Assembly: GCA_017303875.1 (NCBI GenBank)
Contig: JAFLBP010000045.1
Coordinates: 1 to 41,372 of the forward strand
Direction: 5' to 3'
Source of the DNA: Chitinophagales bacterium
GTDB taxonomy: Bacteria > Bacteroidota > Bacteroidia > Chitinophagales > Saprospiraceae
DNA length: 41,372 bases
Shown: one piece after another, positions 1 through 8,500 of the stretch
Position numbering within the stretch: the stretch's first letter is position 1
How the letters are laid out: each line of letters starts with the position of its first letter
Notes under the pieces: model-generated
What the model was told of the DNA's origin: nothing
The model's input: the letters and a program-made list of their open reading frames with translations, nothing else
Databases searched by the model: none
Translations under genes and position numbers: made by a program

Positions 1-7
1 AAAAAAA

Positions 8-245
8 TGGACTGTACCTATTCATAACTGGGGTATCGTCCTCAATGCTTTTTTAACTACCTTTGAAAAGCGTTGCCAAATCGATCTCCAGTGAAAACCA
101 GTTTACACAAAAATCTTTAGACTCTCTGGACTGTACCTATTCATAACTGGGGTATCGTCCTCAATGCTTTTTTAACTACCTTTGAAAAGCGTTGCCAAAT
201 CGATCTCCAGTGAAAACCAGTTTACACAAAAATCTTTAGACTCTC
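8..245. repeat. Perfect 119-bp tandem duplication
   Basis: Bases 8-126 are repeated without visible change at 127-245. Each unit carries one match to the Bacteroidota -7 box (TACCTTTG at 58-65 and 177-184) but no convincing gene. Lying at the very edge of the window, it could be a true recent duplication or an assembly artefact of a repeat-ended contig. The sequence alone does not decide. Confidence 0.9.
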
Positions 246-253
246 ATTTTTTT

Positions 254-400
254 CCGCACTCCGCACTCCGCACTCCGCACTCCGCACTCCGCACTCCGCA
301 CTCCGCACTCCGCACTCCGCACTCCGCACTCCGCACTCCGCACTCCGCACTCCGCACTCCGCACTCCGCATTCCGCACTCCGCATTCCGCATTCCGCATT
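254..400. repeat. Heptanucleotide array, 21 units of CCGCAYT
   Basis: Twenty-one contiguous 7-bp units run from 254 to 400. They are CCGCACT up to position 365 and in one later unit, and CCGCATT in the other four units near the gene. Because 7 is not a multiple of 3, any reading frame through it gives a seven-residue repeat, which creates spurious open frames on both strands. It ends 21 bp before the promoter box of the lipoprotein gene at 448. The same word recurs near 28113-28222. Confidence 0.95.
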
Positions 401-421
401 TCAACTATACTCAAATCCTTC

Positions 422-429
422 TACCTTTG
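422..429 (+). promoter_or_regulatory. Bacteroidota -7 box, TACCTTTG
   Basis: Exact match to TAnnTTTG, 18 bp upstream of the ATG at 448. The expected -33 region falls at the last heptamer units, so copy number there could affect promoter spacing (inference). Confidence 0.6.
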
Positions 430-447
430 CAGCAAAAATAAACACAC

Positions 448-921
448 ATGAAAAAATTATTCTTTGCGCTTGCTGTATCGGCGCTGGCCTGGGGCGCCTG
501 CAAAAATGACGGCGCAGAGGGCGGCGTTCAGTCGATTCCTCAAGGCACCAATTCCACGCTGGTGCGCAATCCGGCAACAGCAGATATGCCGCTCGACTCC
601 AATGAACTGGCGCGTATTACCTACAAAGAGAAGGAATACGATTTTGGCACCGCCAAAGAGGGCGACATCATCACGCACGAATTTGAATTTACCAATACCG
701 GTAAAGTGCCCCTCGTCATTACCAACTGCCGCTCTACTTGTGGCTGTACCGTGCCCGAATGGCCGGAAGAGCCGATTCCACCGGGTGGAACAGGCAAAAT
801 TCTGGCAAAATTCAACACAGAAGGCAAGAGCAACCGCCAGTCGAAAATGATCTATGTAACGGGCAATACCTACCCCAATGAATCGCGGGTGACATTGACC
901 GGCATGGTCGAGCCGAAATAA
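448..921 (+). CDS. DUF1573-domain lipoprotein
   Basis: A 157-residue protein with a lysine-started hydrophobic signal and a cysteine at residue 18 that suits a Bacteroidota-type lipobox (WGAC), so probably a lipoprotein. Residues about 55-155 match the DUF1573 pattern: a YDFG start, an immunoglobulin-like fold with HEFEFTNTG, then the conserved NCRSTCGCT cysteine motif, PPGG and a closing GMV strand. DUF1573 proteins are common in Bacteroidota envelopes but their role is unknown; related ASH domains suggest a structural or binding part. The start is set by the promoter box 18 bp upstream. The stop codon abuts the stop of the convergent OmpA gene with no base between them. Confidence 0.85.
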   Translation: MKKLFFALAVSALAWGACKNDGAEGGVQSIPQGTNSTLVRNPATADMPLDSNELARITYKEKEYDFGTAKEGDIITHEFEFTNTGKVPLVITNCRSTCGCTVPEWPEEPIPPGGTGKILAKFNTEGKSNRQSKMIYVTGNTYPNESRVTLTGMVEPK

Positions 922-1794
922 TCAGGGATCAACCGCTGCAGCGGGTACTGCCGGCAACAGCGGCCGGATTTGTATTTCCGTGCGGCGGTTGCGCTGCCGT
1001 CCTTCAGGCGTTTCGTTGGAGGTAAGCGGCTTGAATTCGCCGCGCCCGACGGGCTGCAGCTGATTGGCATTCACGTTGAACTCGCGCAGGAGCGTGCGCG
1101 AAAGTGCCGCTGCACGCGCCAGGCTCCAGTCCCAGGTATCCTGCAAGGTCTTGTTGCCCTTGGGCAGCACATTGTCGGTATGGCTGACGATGTACACGTC
1201 GAGGCTTGGGCGTTCGATGAGGAATGCGGCCAGGGGCGTAAGCATGGTTTTGCCTGTTGGCGCCACATTGATGCCGCCGGCATCGAACAGGCCCTTGTCG
1301 GGCAGGGTGAGTACGACGGCGTCGTTGGCGATGCTGAAGCTGATGTCGGGTTGTGCGGCATACGCTTTTTGAAGCGTTTTTTGCAGGTCTTCAAGGATGC
1401 TTTTGCGTTTTTGCTGTACTTCGGCGATTCGGCTGCGCAGGTCTTTGCATTGGGCGAGCTGGACATTTTTGGACGCCAGTTCGCTCTCTACGGCTGCTTT
1501 TTCGTTGAGCAATTTTTCCGTTGACGCGCCCAACTGTTGCGTGCGCGCGCTGAGTTCCTTGTTCAGGTTGCGCAGCTGGGCATCCTGATCGCCGAGGTTG
1601 CGGTTGAGGGCGCCATTTTGCTCGGTGAGTTTGGCAACTTCCGTTTTGCGTTCGCCCAACTCTTTGAGCAGCACTTGTTCGCGGGCTTCGGTTTGTTGGC
1701 GCAGTGCAAGTTCGGCGCGATAAATTTTTGGTTTCACACAAGCTGAAGCGGCCATAAGCAGGGCCGGCAGCATCAAAGCATAATGTTTTCTCAT
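922..1794 (-). CDS. OmpA/MotB-family peptidoglycan-binding lipoprotein
   Basis: A 290-residue protein. The N-terminus is a lipoprotein signal ending in MAASAC, with the cysteine at residue 19. Residues about 25-135 are rich in Glu, Lys, Gln and Leu and should form a coiled coil. The C-terminal 120 residues are an OmpA-like domain, with SHTDN, a W-S-L-A-R-A helix, VGRGEF and the closing NRRTEIQI motif that contacts the peptide stem of peptidoglycan. The usual role is to tether the outer membrane, or an outer-membrane machine, to the cell wall. Its start codon overlaps the start codon of the divergent gene at 1793, so its promoter must lie inside that gene. Confidence 0.85.
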   Translation of the reverse strand: MRKHYALMLPALLMAASACVKPKIYRAELALRQQTEAREQVLLKELGERKTEVAKLTEQNGALNRNLGDQDAQLRNLNKELSARTQQLGASTEKLLNEKAAVESELASKNVQLAQCKDLRSRIAEVQQKRKSILEDLQKTLQKAYAAQPDISFSIANDAVVLTLPDKGLFDAGGINVAPTGKTMLTPLAAFLIERPSLDVYIVSHTDNVLPKGNKTLQDTWDWSLARAAALSRTLLREFNVNANQLQPVGRGEFKPLTSNETPEGRQRNRRTEIQIRPLLPAVPAAAVDP

Positions 1795-2176
1795 GTATAG
1801 GTGGCCTAAGTTTTTGTGTTACATCCTGTTTTCAGGTTTTTGCTTCAGCGCCTGCAACTACGAGTCGGCTGCTTTGCAGGGCGTTTGGCAAGCCGACGCT
1901 TTTTACCAGAATGACCAATTACAGTCGGTTGTACTGGATTCCATTCGGCTGCAATGTTCGGAAAATGGTTTGTATGAATTTCACTCCACCGGATTTTACC
2001 ATGAAAAGGGTAGATACCGGGTGGCAGGTAAATACCTGTTTGTGACCGACAGTACTGCGGCGACACCTTCCGAACGGGCCATCAAAATACTGAGTCTGGC
2101 CGGCGATTCGCTTAAGTTGGAAATGCGCGACCAAAACGCACAAAAACAGGTGTTGGTTTTTAAAAAAACAGGTTAA
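1793..2176 (+). CDS. Small lipocalin-like lipoprotein, function unknown
   Basis: A 127-residue protein with an N-terminal hydrophobic stretch ending in FSAC (cysteine at residue 21), indicating a lipoprotein. The rest has alternating strands typical of small Bacteroidota lipocalin-like proteins: LQGVWQAD near the start, then repeated short strands with SIRLQC, YEFHSTG, GRYRVAGKYLFVTD and LKLEMRD. No catalytic motif is visible. The only in-frame ATG before the signal peptide is at 1793; it shares two bases with the reverse start codon of the OmpA-family gene. The AT-rich end runs toward the convergent aminotransferase gene with 16 bp between them. Confidence 0.6.
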   Translation: MYRWPKFLCYILFSGFCFSACNYESAALQGVWQADAFYQNDQLQSVVLDSIRLQCSENGLYEFHSTGFYHEKGRYRVAGKYLFVTDSTAATPSERAIKILSLAGDSLKLEMRDQNAQKQVLVFKKTG

Positions 2177-2192
2177 GCGCATGCGCTAAGCC

Positions 2193-3458
2193 TTACACCA
2201 GGGCTTTAATGCCTTTTACCAATTTGTCCAATTCCATTTTCGTAGTGTACACATTCGGTGTAACGCGCACGCCGTTGATGTCTTCCCATTCAATGGCAAC
2301 GGTGTGAATTTTCCAGTCGCGGAACAACTGTTCGCTCAACTCTGTCGCTTTTTTCCCTTCTATCCCGAATACGCCGATGGCGCAGCCGAATTCGGGCTTC
2401 ATGGACGTGTACAATTTTATACCCGGCAGGTCTTTTACCTGTTGCATCCAATAATTTTTCAGATGGTGCAGGCGCTTTTGCTTGCGTTTGGAGCCGATCA
2501 GGTTGTGCAGGTCAAGCGAGTATCCGACCGACATTTCGATGGGAAAACTTCTGGTTCCGAGGGTTTCAAATTTACGAATATTGTCGCCCTCCGGTTTGTC
2601 ATTCGACAACAGCGGCCAGACGCCGGCTATTTTATCCTTTTTTACCCATAATAATCCGTTGCCGAATGGCGCACAAAGCCATTTGTGCAAACTGGTGCCA
2701 AAATAATCGGCGCCCAGTTCCGGTATTTTATAATCGAGCAGGGCGAAAGAATGCGCGCCATCTACCAATACTTCTATACCGCGCTGGTGGGCCGCATCGG
2801 CAATCCGGCGTGCGGGCATAATCTGACCGCTCCAGTTGATTAAATGCGTGACGTGCACCAAGCGGGTTTTTTCGGTAAATTTGGAAGTATATGCTTCGGT
2901 AAGGGCTTTTTCGTCTTCCGAGGGCAGTTTTAAATCCACAAATACGAGGCGGATACCGTCGCGTTTTTCGCGTTGCCGCCAGGCATTGAGCATATTGGGG
3001 TAATCGTATTTGCTGAGTACTACCTCGTCGCCCGCCTTGAGGTTCAGGCCGAAAATCACGGTATTGAGCGCTTCGGTGGCATTGCGATTGAGGGCGAGTT
3101 CATCCGGGTTGCAGCCGGCAAGGGCAGCGAGGTTCTGGCGCAGCGGCTCGCGGTCCTGATCCAGGATGCGCCACATATAATAGGAGGGCGCTTCGCTGCA
3201 CATGCGGTTGTAGTAATCGAGCGCGTCCATGGCAGCGCGGGGCGCCGGGCTGACGCCGCCATTGTTGAGGTTGGTGAGTGTAGGGCTGGCGGCGAAGGCT
3301 AAGCGGATTTGTCGCCAGAAATCCTCCTCCTCCTGATCGTCGTCGCCGGGTGGCGGAAACGAAGGAGGCAGGTAAGGGAATGCTTCGGCGAAATTCTGGT
3401 GCAGGGCAGCTGCGCCGAGCAGGGTAGCTGCCTGGCGGATAAAGGAACGGCGAATCAT
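2193..3458 (-). CDS. Tat-exported class V aminotransferase-fold PLP enzyme
   Basis: A 421-residue fold-type I PLP enzyme of the class V aminotransferase / cysteine desulfurase / isopenicillin-N epimerase group. The N-terminus begins MIRRSFIRQAATLLGAAA, a twin-arginine signal, so it is probably exported folded with its cofactor. PLP residues are visible: D233 and H236 in VDGAHSF, and the Schiff-base lysine K259 in GTSLHKW. No desulfurase active-site cysteine loop is evident, so epimerase or lyase chemistry is as likely as transamination; the substrate is unknown. It is the last gene of the minus-strand operon and starts 6 bp after aat ends. Confidence 0.82.
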   Translation of the reverse strand: MIRRSFIRQAATLLGAAALHQNFAEAFPYLPPSFPPPGDDDQEEEDFWRQIRLAFAASPTLTNLNNGGVSPAPRAAMDALDYYNRMCSEAPSYYMWRILDQDREPLRQNLAALAGCNPDELALNRNATEALNTVIFGLNLKAGDEVVLSKYDYPNMLNAWRQREKRDGIRLVFVDLKLPSEDEKALTEAYTSKFTEKTRLVHVTHLINWSGQIMPARRIADAAHQRGIEVLVDGAHSFALLDYKIPELGADYFGTSLHKWLCAPFGNGLLWVKKDKIAGVWPLLSNDKPEGDNIRKFETLGTRSFPIEMSVGYSLDLHNLIGSKRKQKRLHHLKNYWMQQVKDLPGIKLYTSMKPEFGCAIGVFGIEGKKATELSEQLFRDWKIHTVAIEWEDINGVRVTPNVYTTKMELDKLVKGIKALV

Positions 3459-3464
3459 AGGCTT

Positions 3465-4187
3465 TTACTGATGATATGCGGCGCAGTGGAGTTGGCCATT
3501 TTCATCCAGCGACCATTTGCCGCGGAGATCGGGTTCGTACACATTGCGCGCAAGGTGTTCCATAAAATCGACGCGGGAAATATTGCGTGCGCCGAGGCTG
3601 AGCAGGTGCGGTGTTTCCTGCTGACAATCAATCAACTGGAAGCCTTTTTCCTTCAAAGCCCGCACCAAGGTAATAAATCCGGCTTTGGATGCATTGTCCT
3701 GATGCGAAAACATACTTTCTCCGTAGAAAATTTTGCCCAAAGCAATGCCGTACAGGCCACCGACTAAGTTGTCGCCTTCCCAGACTTCTACGGAGTGGGC
3801 CAGCCCAAGCAGGTGAAAACGCATGTAGCCTTCAAAAAAAGCAGGGCTGATCCAGGTGCCTTCCTGCCCTTGCCGGGGCGTATGCGCGCAAGCCTGCATA
3901 ACCCGGTGAAATGCCTCATCGCAGGTGATGCGAAAGCGACCTTTGTTGAGCAGGCTGCGCATACTTTTATGTACTTTCAATTCATCGGGCAGCAAAACGG
4001 CTCGCGGGTCGGGTGAGAACCAGAACAGTTCGCCCTGCTCTTCAAACCAGGGAAAAATGCCGTTGCGATAAGCTGTAAAGAGCCGCAGCGGACTCAGGTC
4101 GCCACCAATGGCCAATAAACCGTCGGCCTGCGCCAGGTAAGGCGCGGGAAAATCGGCGTCATCGTCATGAAGGCGGAAAACCGGCAC
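3465..4187 (-). CDS. aat: Leucyl/phenylalanyl-tRNA-protein transferase
   Basis: A 240-residue protein of normal family length. Aat transfers Leu or Phe from aminoacyl-tRNA to proteins with N-terminal Arg or Lys, creating an N-degron. Hallmarks are GLLAIGGDLSP, the RNGIFPWF segment, WFSPDPRAVL, GTWIS, HSVEVW, GGLYGI, and F-x-GESMFS followed by DCQ. It lies 11 bp after the RDD gene and in the same operon as clpS, which encodes the adaptor that recognises the degrons Aat makes. Acts in the cytoplasm. Confidence 0.95.
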   Translation of the reverse strand: MPVFRLHDDDADFPAPYLAQADGLLAIGGDLSPLRLFTAYRNGIFPWFEEQGELFWFSPDPRAVLLPDELKVHKSMRSLLNKGRFRITCDEAFHRVMQACAHTPRQGQEGTWISPAFFEGYMRFHLLGLAHSVEVWEGDNLVGGLYGIALGKIFYGESMFSHQDNASKAGFITLVRALKEKGFQLIDCQQETPHLLSLGARNISRVDFMEHLARNVYEPDLRGKWSLDENGQLHCAAYHQ

Positions 4188-4198
4188 GGCGCAGGGGG

Positions 4199-4588
4199 TT
4201 AACGGACGGAGATCACCTTGGTTTTAGCCCACTGATCGCCGAGGCGCTGGCGTTTGTCGTTGGTGAACAGCACGATCAGTTCAACCAATGGCAGTACCGG
4301 AATAACCATGGAGACATTGCGGAGCAGCACCACATCCCAGCGGTTGGTGAGCGGTTCGCCGTTTTCCGTAACAGCGCGCAGGCCCATCGCTTTTTTACCA
4401 ACGCTTTGCCCGTCGAGGAAAGGCAGACCGTCGCGGGTAAGCCAGTAGGCGAGGTAGGCGATCCAGCCGACAAAAGGAATCAGGATAAATGCCGAAGCGA
4501 CGATGGCATCAATCAGGCCGGCAAGAATGCGGTTGCCGTCGTTGGCAGAAGCAGGTTGTGTGTTCATGGGAGGAGGAATGGTTTCCAT
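4199..4588 (-). CDS. RDD-family membrane protein
   Basis: A 129-residue protein when started at the ATG at 4588 (METIPPP); a start at 4567 (MNTQPAS) is also possible. The open frame extends further upstream but would run into clpS. It contains the RDD-type order: NRILAGLIDAIVAS, a first membrane segment (about residues 28-52), G-Q-SVGKKAMGLR, then a second hydrophobic segment (about 87-108) and RQRLGDQWAKT. RDD proteins are small inner-membrane proteins; some have been linked to ion transport or antiport, but most are uncharacterised. It sits between clpS and aat. Confidence 0.8.
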   Translation of the reverse strand: METIPPPMNTQPASANDGNRILAGLIDAIVASAFILIPFVGWIAYLAYWLTRDGLPFLDGQSVGKKAMGLRAVTENGEPLTNRWDVVLLRNVSMVIPVLPLVELIVLFTNDKRQRLGDQWAKTKVISVR

Positions 4589-4628
4589 TGTTTTGATATT
4601 TAGTTGACAAACGTGTTTTGATGTCTGA

Positions 4629-4937
4629 TCAAAGGGCATCGTCGTCCTCATCACCGCCCTGAATTTCGGCGGACAGCCCGCGTTCGAGCAGGGCTTCACA
4701 GTAGGGCAGCAATTGGCGGCGCGGCGCAGTTTTTACGGTAGCTTTTCCTTTGGTGTGGATAATGAGTGCCAATTGTTCCGATTGCACGGACGTATGCCCG
4801 AGCACAGTCATAAAACACTCAATCACCCAGTCAAAAGTATTTACATCATCGTTGAACACGACCAAAAATGCGGTAGAGCCGGCACTAATGTCGTCTTCAA
4901 CGAGTACTTCCTCATCTTCTTCCCAGAACGGCTTCAT
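4629..4937 (-). CDS. clpS: ATP-dependent Clp protease adaptor ClpS
   Basis: A 102-residue protein. ClpS binds N-terminal Leu, Phe, Tyr or Trp of substrates and delivers them to the Clp ATPase. The core has FLVVFNDDVNTFDWVIECF, matching the conserved NDD.(H/N)T motif that forms the binding pocket, followed by the long helix region and a C-terminal A-EIQGGDED tail. The acidic N-terminal extension (WEEDEEVLVEDD) is typical of the flexible tail. In the family the usual sequence is MT-x-E-F-V; here the helix is VIECFMTVLGH. It lies 18 bp after the peroxiredoxin gene and 40 bp before the RDD gene. Confidence 0.93.
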   Translation of the reverse strand: MKPFWEEDEEVLVEDDISAGSTAFLVVFNDDVNTFDWVIECFMTVLGHTSVQSEQLALIIHTKGKATVKTAPRRQLLPYCEALLERGLSAEIQGGDEDDDAL

Positions 4938-4955
4938 AGTTTTCGGGCTTGTGAT

Positions 4956-5417
4956 TTATGCGTTTAATGCTTTTTTGACGGCGGCAAAATCCGGAATTTC
5001 ACCGGCATTTTCCAGCACTTCCGCGTAGCGGATAATACCCTGACCATCAATGACAAAAGCGGCGCGTTTGGAAACGCCTTTGAGGCCAAAACCAAATTCT
5101 TTGTACAGGGCGTCGTATTTTTTACTGACGGTTTTATTAAAATCCGACAACAGCGGGAAGTTGAAACCCTGCTCCTCTTTCCATTTGGCGAGGGTAAAAG
5201 GGCTGTCTACAGAAATCGCCAGGATTTCAGCATCTAAGGATTGGTATTCGGCCAGGCTGTCGCGCATCATGCATAATTCTTTGGTGCAGACGCTGGTAAA
5301 CGCGAAAGGGAAAAACAGCAAAACCACGTTTTTGCCGCTGTAATCTTTGAGTTGTACCAGCGATTTGTCGCTGGCGCGGAGTGCAAATTGGGGTGCTTTA
5401 TCGCCGGTTTGTAGCAT
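4956..5417 (-). CDS. Peroxiredoxin (AhpC/TSA family)
   Basis: A 153-residue thioredoxin-fold peroxidase. It reads GDKAPQFALRASD, then FFPFAFTSVCTKELC, where the first cysteine is the peroxidatic residue in the PxxxTxxC motif, then the SVDSPF strand and AAFVIDGQGIIRY. Length and motif suit an AhpE- or BCP-like peroxiredoxin that reduces peroxides. The start at 5417 is chosen because a promoter box (TATCTTTG on the minus strand, 5451-5458) lies upstream of it; a longer frame starting at 5468 would begin upstream of its own promoter. First gene of the operon running to 2193. Confidence 0.9.
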   Translation of the reverse strand: MLQTGDKAPQFALRASDKSLVQLKDYSGKNVVLLFFPFAFTSVCTKELCMMRDSLAEYQSLDAEILAISVDSPFTLAKWKEEQGFNFPLLSDFNKTVSKKYDALYKEFGFGLKGVSKRAAFVIDGQGIIRYAEVLENAGEIPDFAAVKKALNA

Positions 5418-5450
5418 TGTACAAGTAAAATGGTAAATTTTGCAGATGCG

Positions 5451-5458
5451 CAAAGATA
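5451..5458 (-). promoter_or_regulatory. -7 box TATCTTTG of the peroxiredoxin-clpS-aat operon
   Basis: On the minus strand this is an exact TAnnTTTG match, 33 bp before the ATG at 5417. It rules out the longer start at 5468 and marks the probable single promoter of the five-gene operon. Confidence 0.6.
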
Positions 5459-5508
5459 CAAAAGGCATATCGAATCTGTTAGGCTGCGATTGTTGTAATT
5501 ATTTTTAC

Positions 5509-5516
5509 TAAGTTTG
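5509..5516 (+). promoter_or_regulatory. -7 box TAAGTTTG of the large amidohydrolase gene
   Basis: Exact TAnnTTTG match 22 bp before the ATG at 5539, with TTG triplets near 5490-5495 as possible -33 element. Divergent from the peroxiredoxin promoter about 50 bp away. Confidence 0.5.
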
Positions 5517-5538
5517 CCCGATCTACAATCTCTTGTCT

Positions 5539-8500
5539 ATGCGATATTCTACCCTGCTGTTTGCAGCAATCCTGTTTTTCCCCTTATTCCTCACGGCGCA
5601 AGGCAGCTTTCCGGTTTCCGCACCGTCCGACGAGCGCCCGGGGGCATTTGCTTTTACCAATGCCACCATTTACACCGATTATAAAACCAAACTCGACAAT
5701 GCCACGCTGATCGTACGCGAGGGCAAAATCGTCGCCTGTGGCGCCGGTATCGCCGTGCCCGCCGACGCCGTTGTGCAGGATTGCCGGGGCAAAATTATTT
5801 ACCCCGCCTTTATTGACCTCTATGCCGGCGATTACGGCCTGCCCGCTGCACCGCCCGCCGCCGAACCCGCCGGACGCCGCAACGCATCACCCGCACCCGC
5901 GCGCAAAGGCGCCTACGCCTGGAACGATGCCCTGCGCCCGGAATACAACATTGCCGAAAACCTCTCGCAAGACCCCAAAGCCGCCGATGCCTGGCGCAAA
6001 ATGGGCTTCGGCGCCGTACTTACACACAAAGCCGACGGCATTTCCAGGGGCACCGGCGCCTTGCTGGCCCTCAACGACGATAAAGAACACAAAACCCTGC
6101 TGCAAACCCGCGTTTCGCACCACCTCTCTTTCCGCAAAGGCAGCAGCAGCCAAAACTACCCCACCTCGCTGATGGGCAGTATCGCGCTGCTCCGCCAAAC
6201 CTACCTCGACGGGCAATGGTACAAAACAGAAGGCTGGAAAAACGAACAAAACCTCTCGCTGTCCGCCTGGAACGAGGTACAGAACCTGCCCCAGATATTT
6301 GAAGCCGGCGACAAACTTGATGTGCTGCGCATCGGCCGTATCGGCGCAGAATTCGGACAAAAATATATCGTCAAAACCGCCGGCGACGAATACCAGCGCC
6401 TCGACGCCATCAAAGCGCTGGGCTATGCGCTCATCGTGCCGCTGAATTTTCCGGAAGGCTACGACGTGCGCGACCCCTACGACGCCCTCGAAGTGTCGCT
6501 CAAAGACCTCAAACACTGGGAAATGGCGCCCGCCAACCCCGCCCGCCTCGACGCCGCAGGATTGAACTTCGCGCTTACTGCCGCCGGACTGCGCGACAAG
6601 GCCAAATTCATGGAAAACCTGCGCAAAGCCATCGAGCACGGCCTCAGCCCGGAAGCCGCCCTCAAAGCCCTCACTTACACGCCCGCCACACTCATCAACC
6701 GCTACAACAACAGCAACGGACAAGCGGGCATCGGCAGCCTCGAAAGCGGCAAAGTGGCCAACTTTATCATTTGTACCGGCGACGTATTCAAGGCCGAAAG
6801 CAAAATTGCCCAAACCTGGGTACAGGGCAAAAGCTATGATTACTTCACGCCCGGATGGTTCAGCAACAAACCTGAAAGCTTCGGCGACTACCGCTTGGAC
6901 GTGGGCGGCACAAGCTATACCTTATTATTAAAAGGCAAACCCGAAGCGCCGGAAGCGCAGGTGATGCGCGCCGACAGCAGCAAAATAAAAGCACAATTCA
7001 GCATCAGCGCCAACGGCATCGTTACCCTTGGTTTTCAGCCCGATTCGACCAAAAAAGGAAGCCTTTCGCTCAATGGCGTGGCGGATGGCCGCAATTGGAA
7101 CGGCACCGGCACCACCGCCGAAGGGCAGTGGATCAGCTGGAATGCTACCCTGCTCAAAGTCGCAGAGGCAGGCAAAGGCGACAAACCCGGTCGCCCGGCA
7201 ACCAAGCCCGAAGTGGGCGAACTGCTGTTCCCCTTCACGGCTTTTGGCCTGAAAAGTATCCCGCAGCCGCAAACGTATTTTATCCGCAATGCGACCGTCT
7301 GGACCAGCGAAAACGACGGTGTACTGGAAAACTGCGACGTATTGGTAACGAACGGAAAAATTCAGCGTGTGGGCCGCAAATTATCGCAGCCCGATAACGC
7401 CATTGTGGTGGATGGCACCGGCAAACACCTCACGGCCGGTATTATTGATGAGCACAGCCACATCGCTGCTTCGCGTGGCATCAATGAAGCCTCGCAGGAA
7501 TCTACCGCCGAGGTGCGCATCGCAGATGTGATTGATTCTGAGGATATTGATATTTATCGTCAATTGGCCGGCGGCGTGACCAGCAGCCATATTTTGCATG
7601 GCTCGGCCAACCCGATTGGCGGCCAGACCCAGCTCATCAAGCTTCGATGGGGCAGCGAGCCGGAGGGGCTGAAGTTTAAAAACTGGCCGGGGTATATCAA
7701 ATTTGCCTTGGGTGAAAACGTCAAACAAAGCAATTTCCAGGGCAGTACCCGCTACCCGCAAACGCGCATGGGCGTGGAACAGGTGTACACGGATTATTTC
7801 ACCCGCGCCAAAGAATACGCCGCCCTGAAAAAATCGGGCAAACCCTACCGCCGCGACCTCGAACTCGATGCCTTGCAGGAAATTATTGAAGGCCAGCGCT
7901 TCATCACCTGCCACTCCTATGTGCAGAGCGAAATCACCATGATGATGCGCGTAGCCGAGCAATTCGGTTTCAAACTCAACACCTTTACCCACATCCTGGA
8001 AGGTTATAAAGTGGCCGACAAAATGGCCAAACACGGCGCGGGCGGCAGTACCTTCTCCGACTGGTGGGCCTACAAATACGAGGTGTACGAGGCCATTCCG
8101 CAAAATGCCAAAATGATGATGGATCAGAAAGTGGTGGTGGCCATCAACTCCGACGATGCCGAAATGGCCCGCCGCCTGAACCAGGAAGCCGCCAAATCCG
8201 TCAAATATGCCGGTATGAAAGAAGCCGACGCCTGGAAAATGGTGACCATCAACCCCGCCAAACTCCTGCGCGTGGACGACCGCGTGGGCAGCATCAAAAG
8301 CGGCAAAGACGCCGACCTCGTGCTCTGGAACGACAACCCGCTGTCGGTCTACGCCGTGGCTGAAAAAACCTGGGTAGACGGCGCCCTCTACTTCGACCGC
8401 AAGGAAGACGAGCAACTGCGCCAGTCGGTACAAACCGAACGCGCCCGCCTGATTCAGAAACTGCAAAACGCGAAAAAAGACGGCCCCGGCGGCGAACGCC

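Noticed and set aside
254..400. Possible CRISPR array
   Set aside because: Units are 7 bp with no spacers, and no cas genes are present.
182..451. Open frame with a repeated HSALRTP peptide, and a similar one on the minus strand (222-404)
   Set aside because: Both are produced by the heptamer array, in which three units equal seven codons. There is no ribosome site and no resemblance to proteins.
4588..4699. Longer start of the RDD gene inside clpS
   Set aside because: The added residues overlap clpS by about 70 bp and do not resemble RDD proteins.
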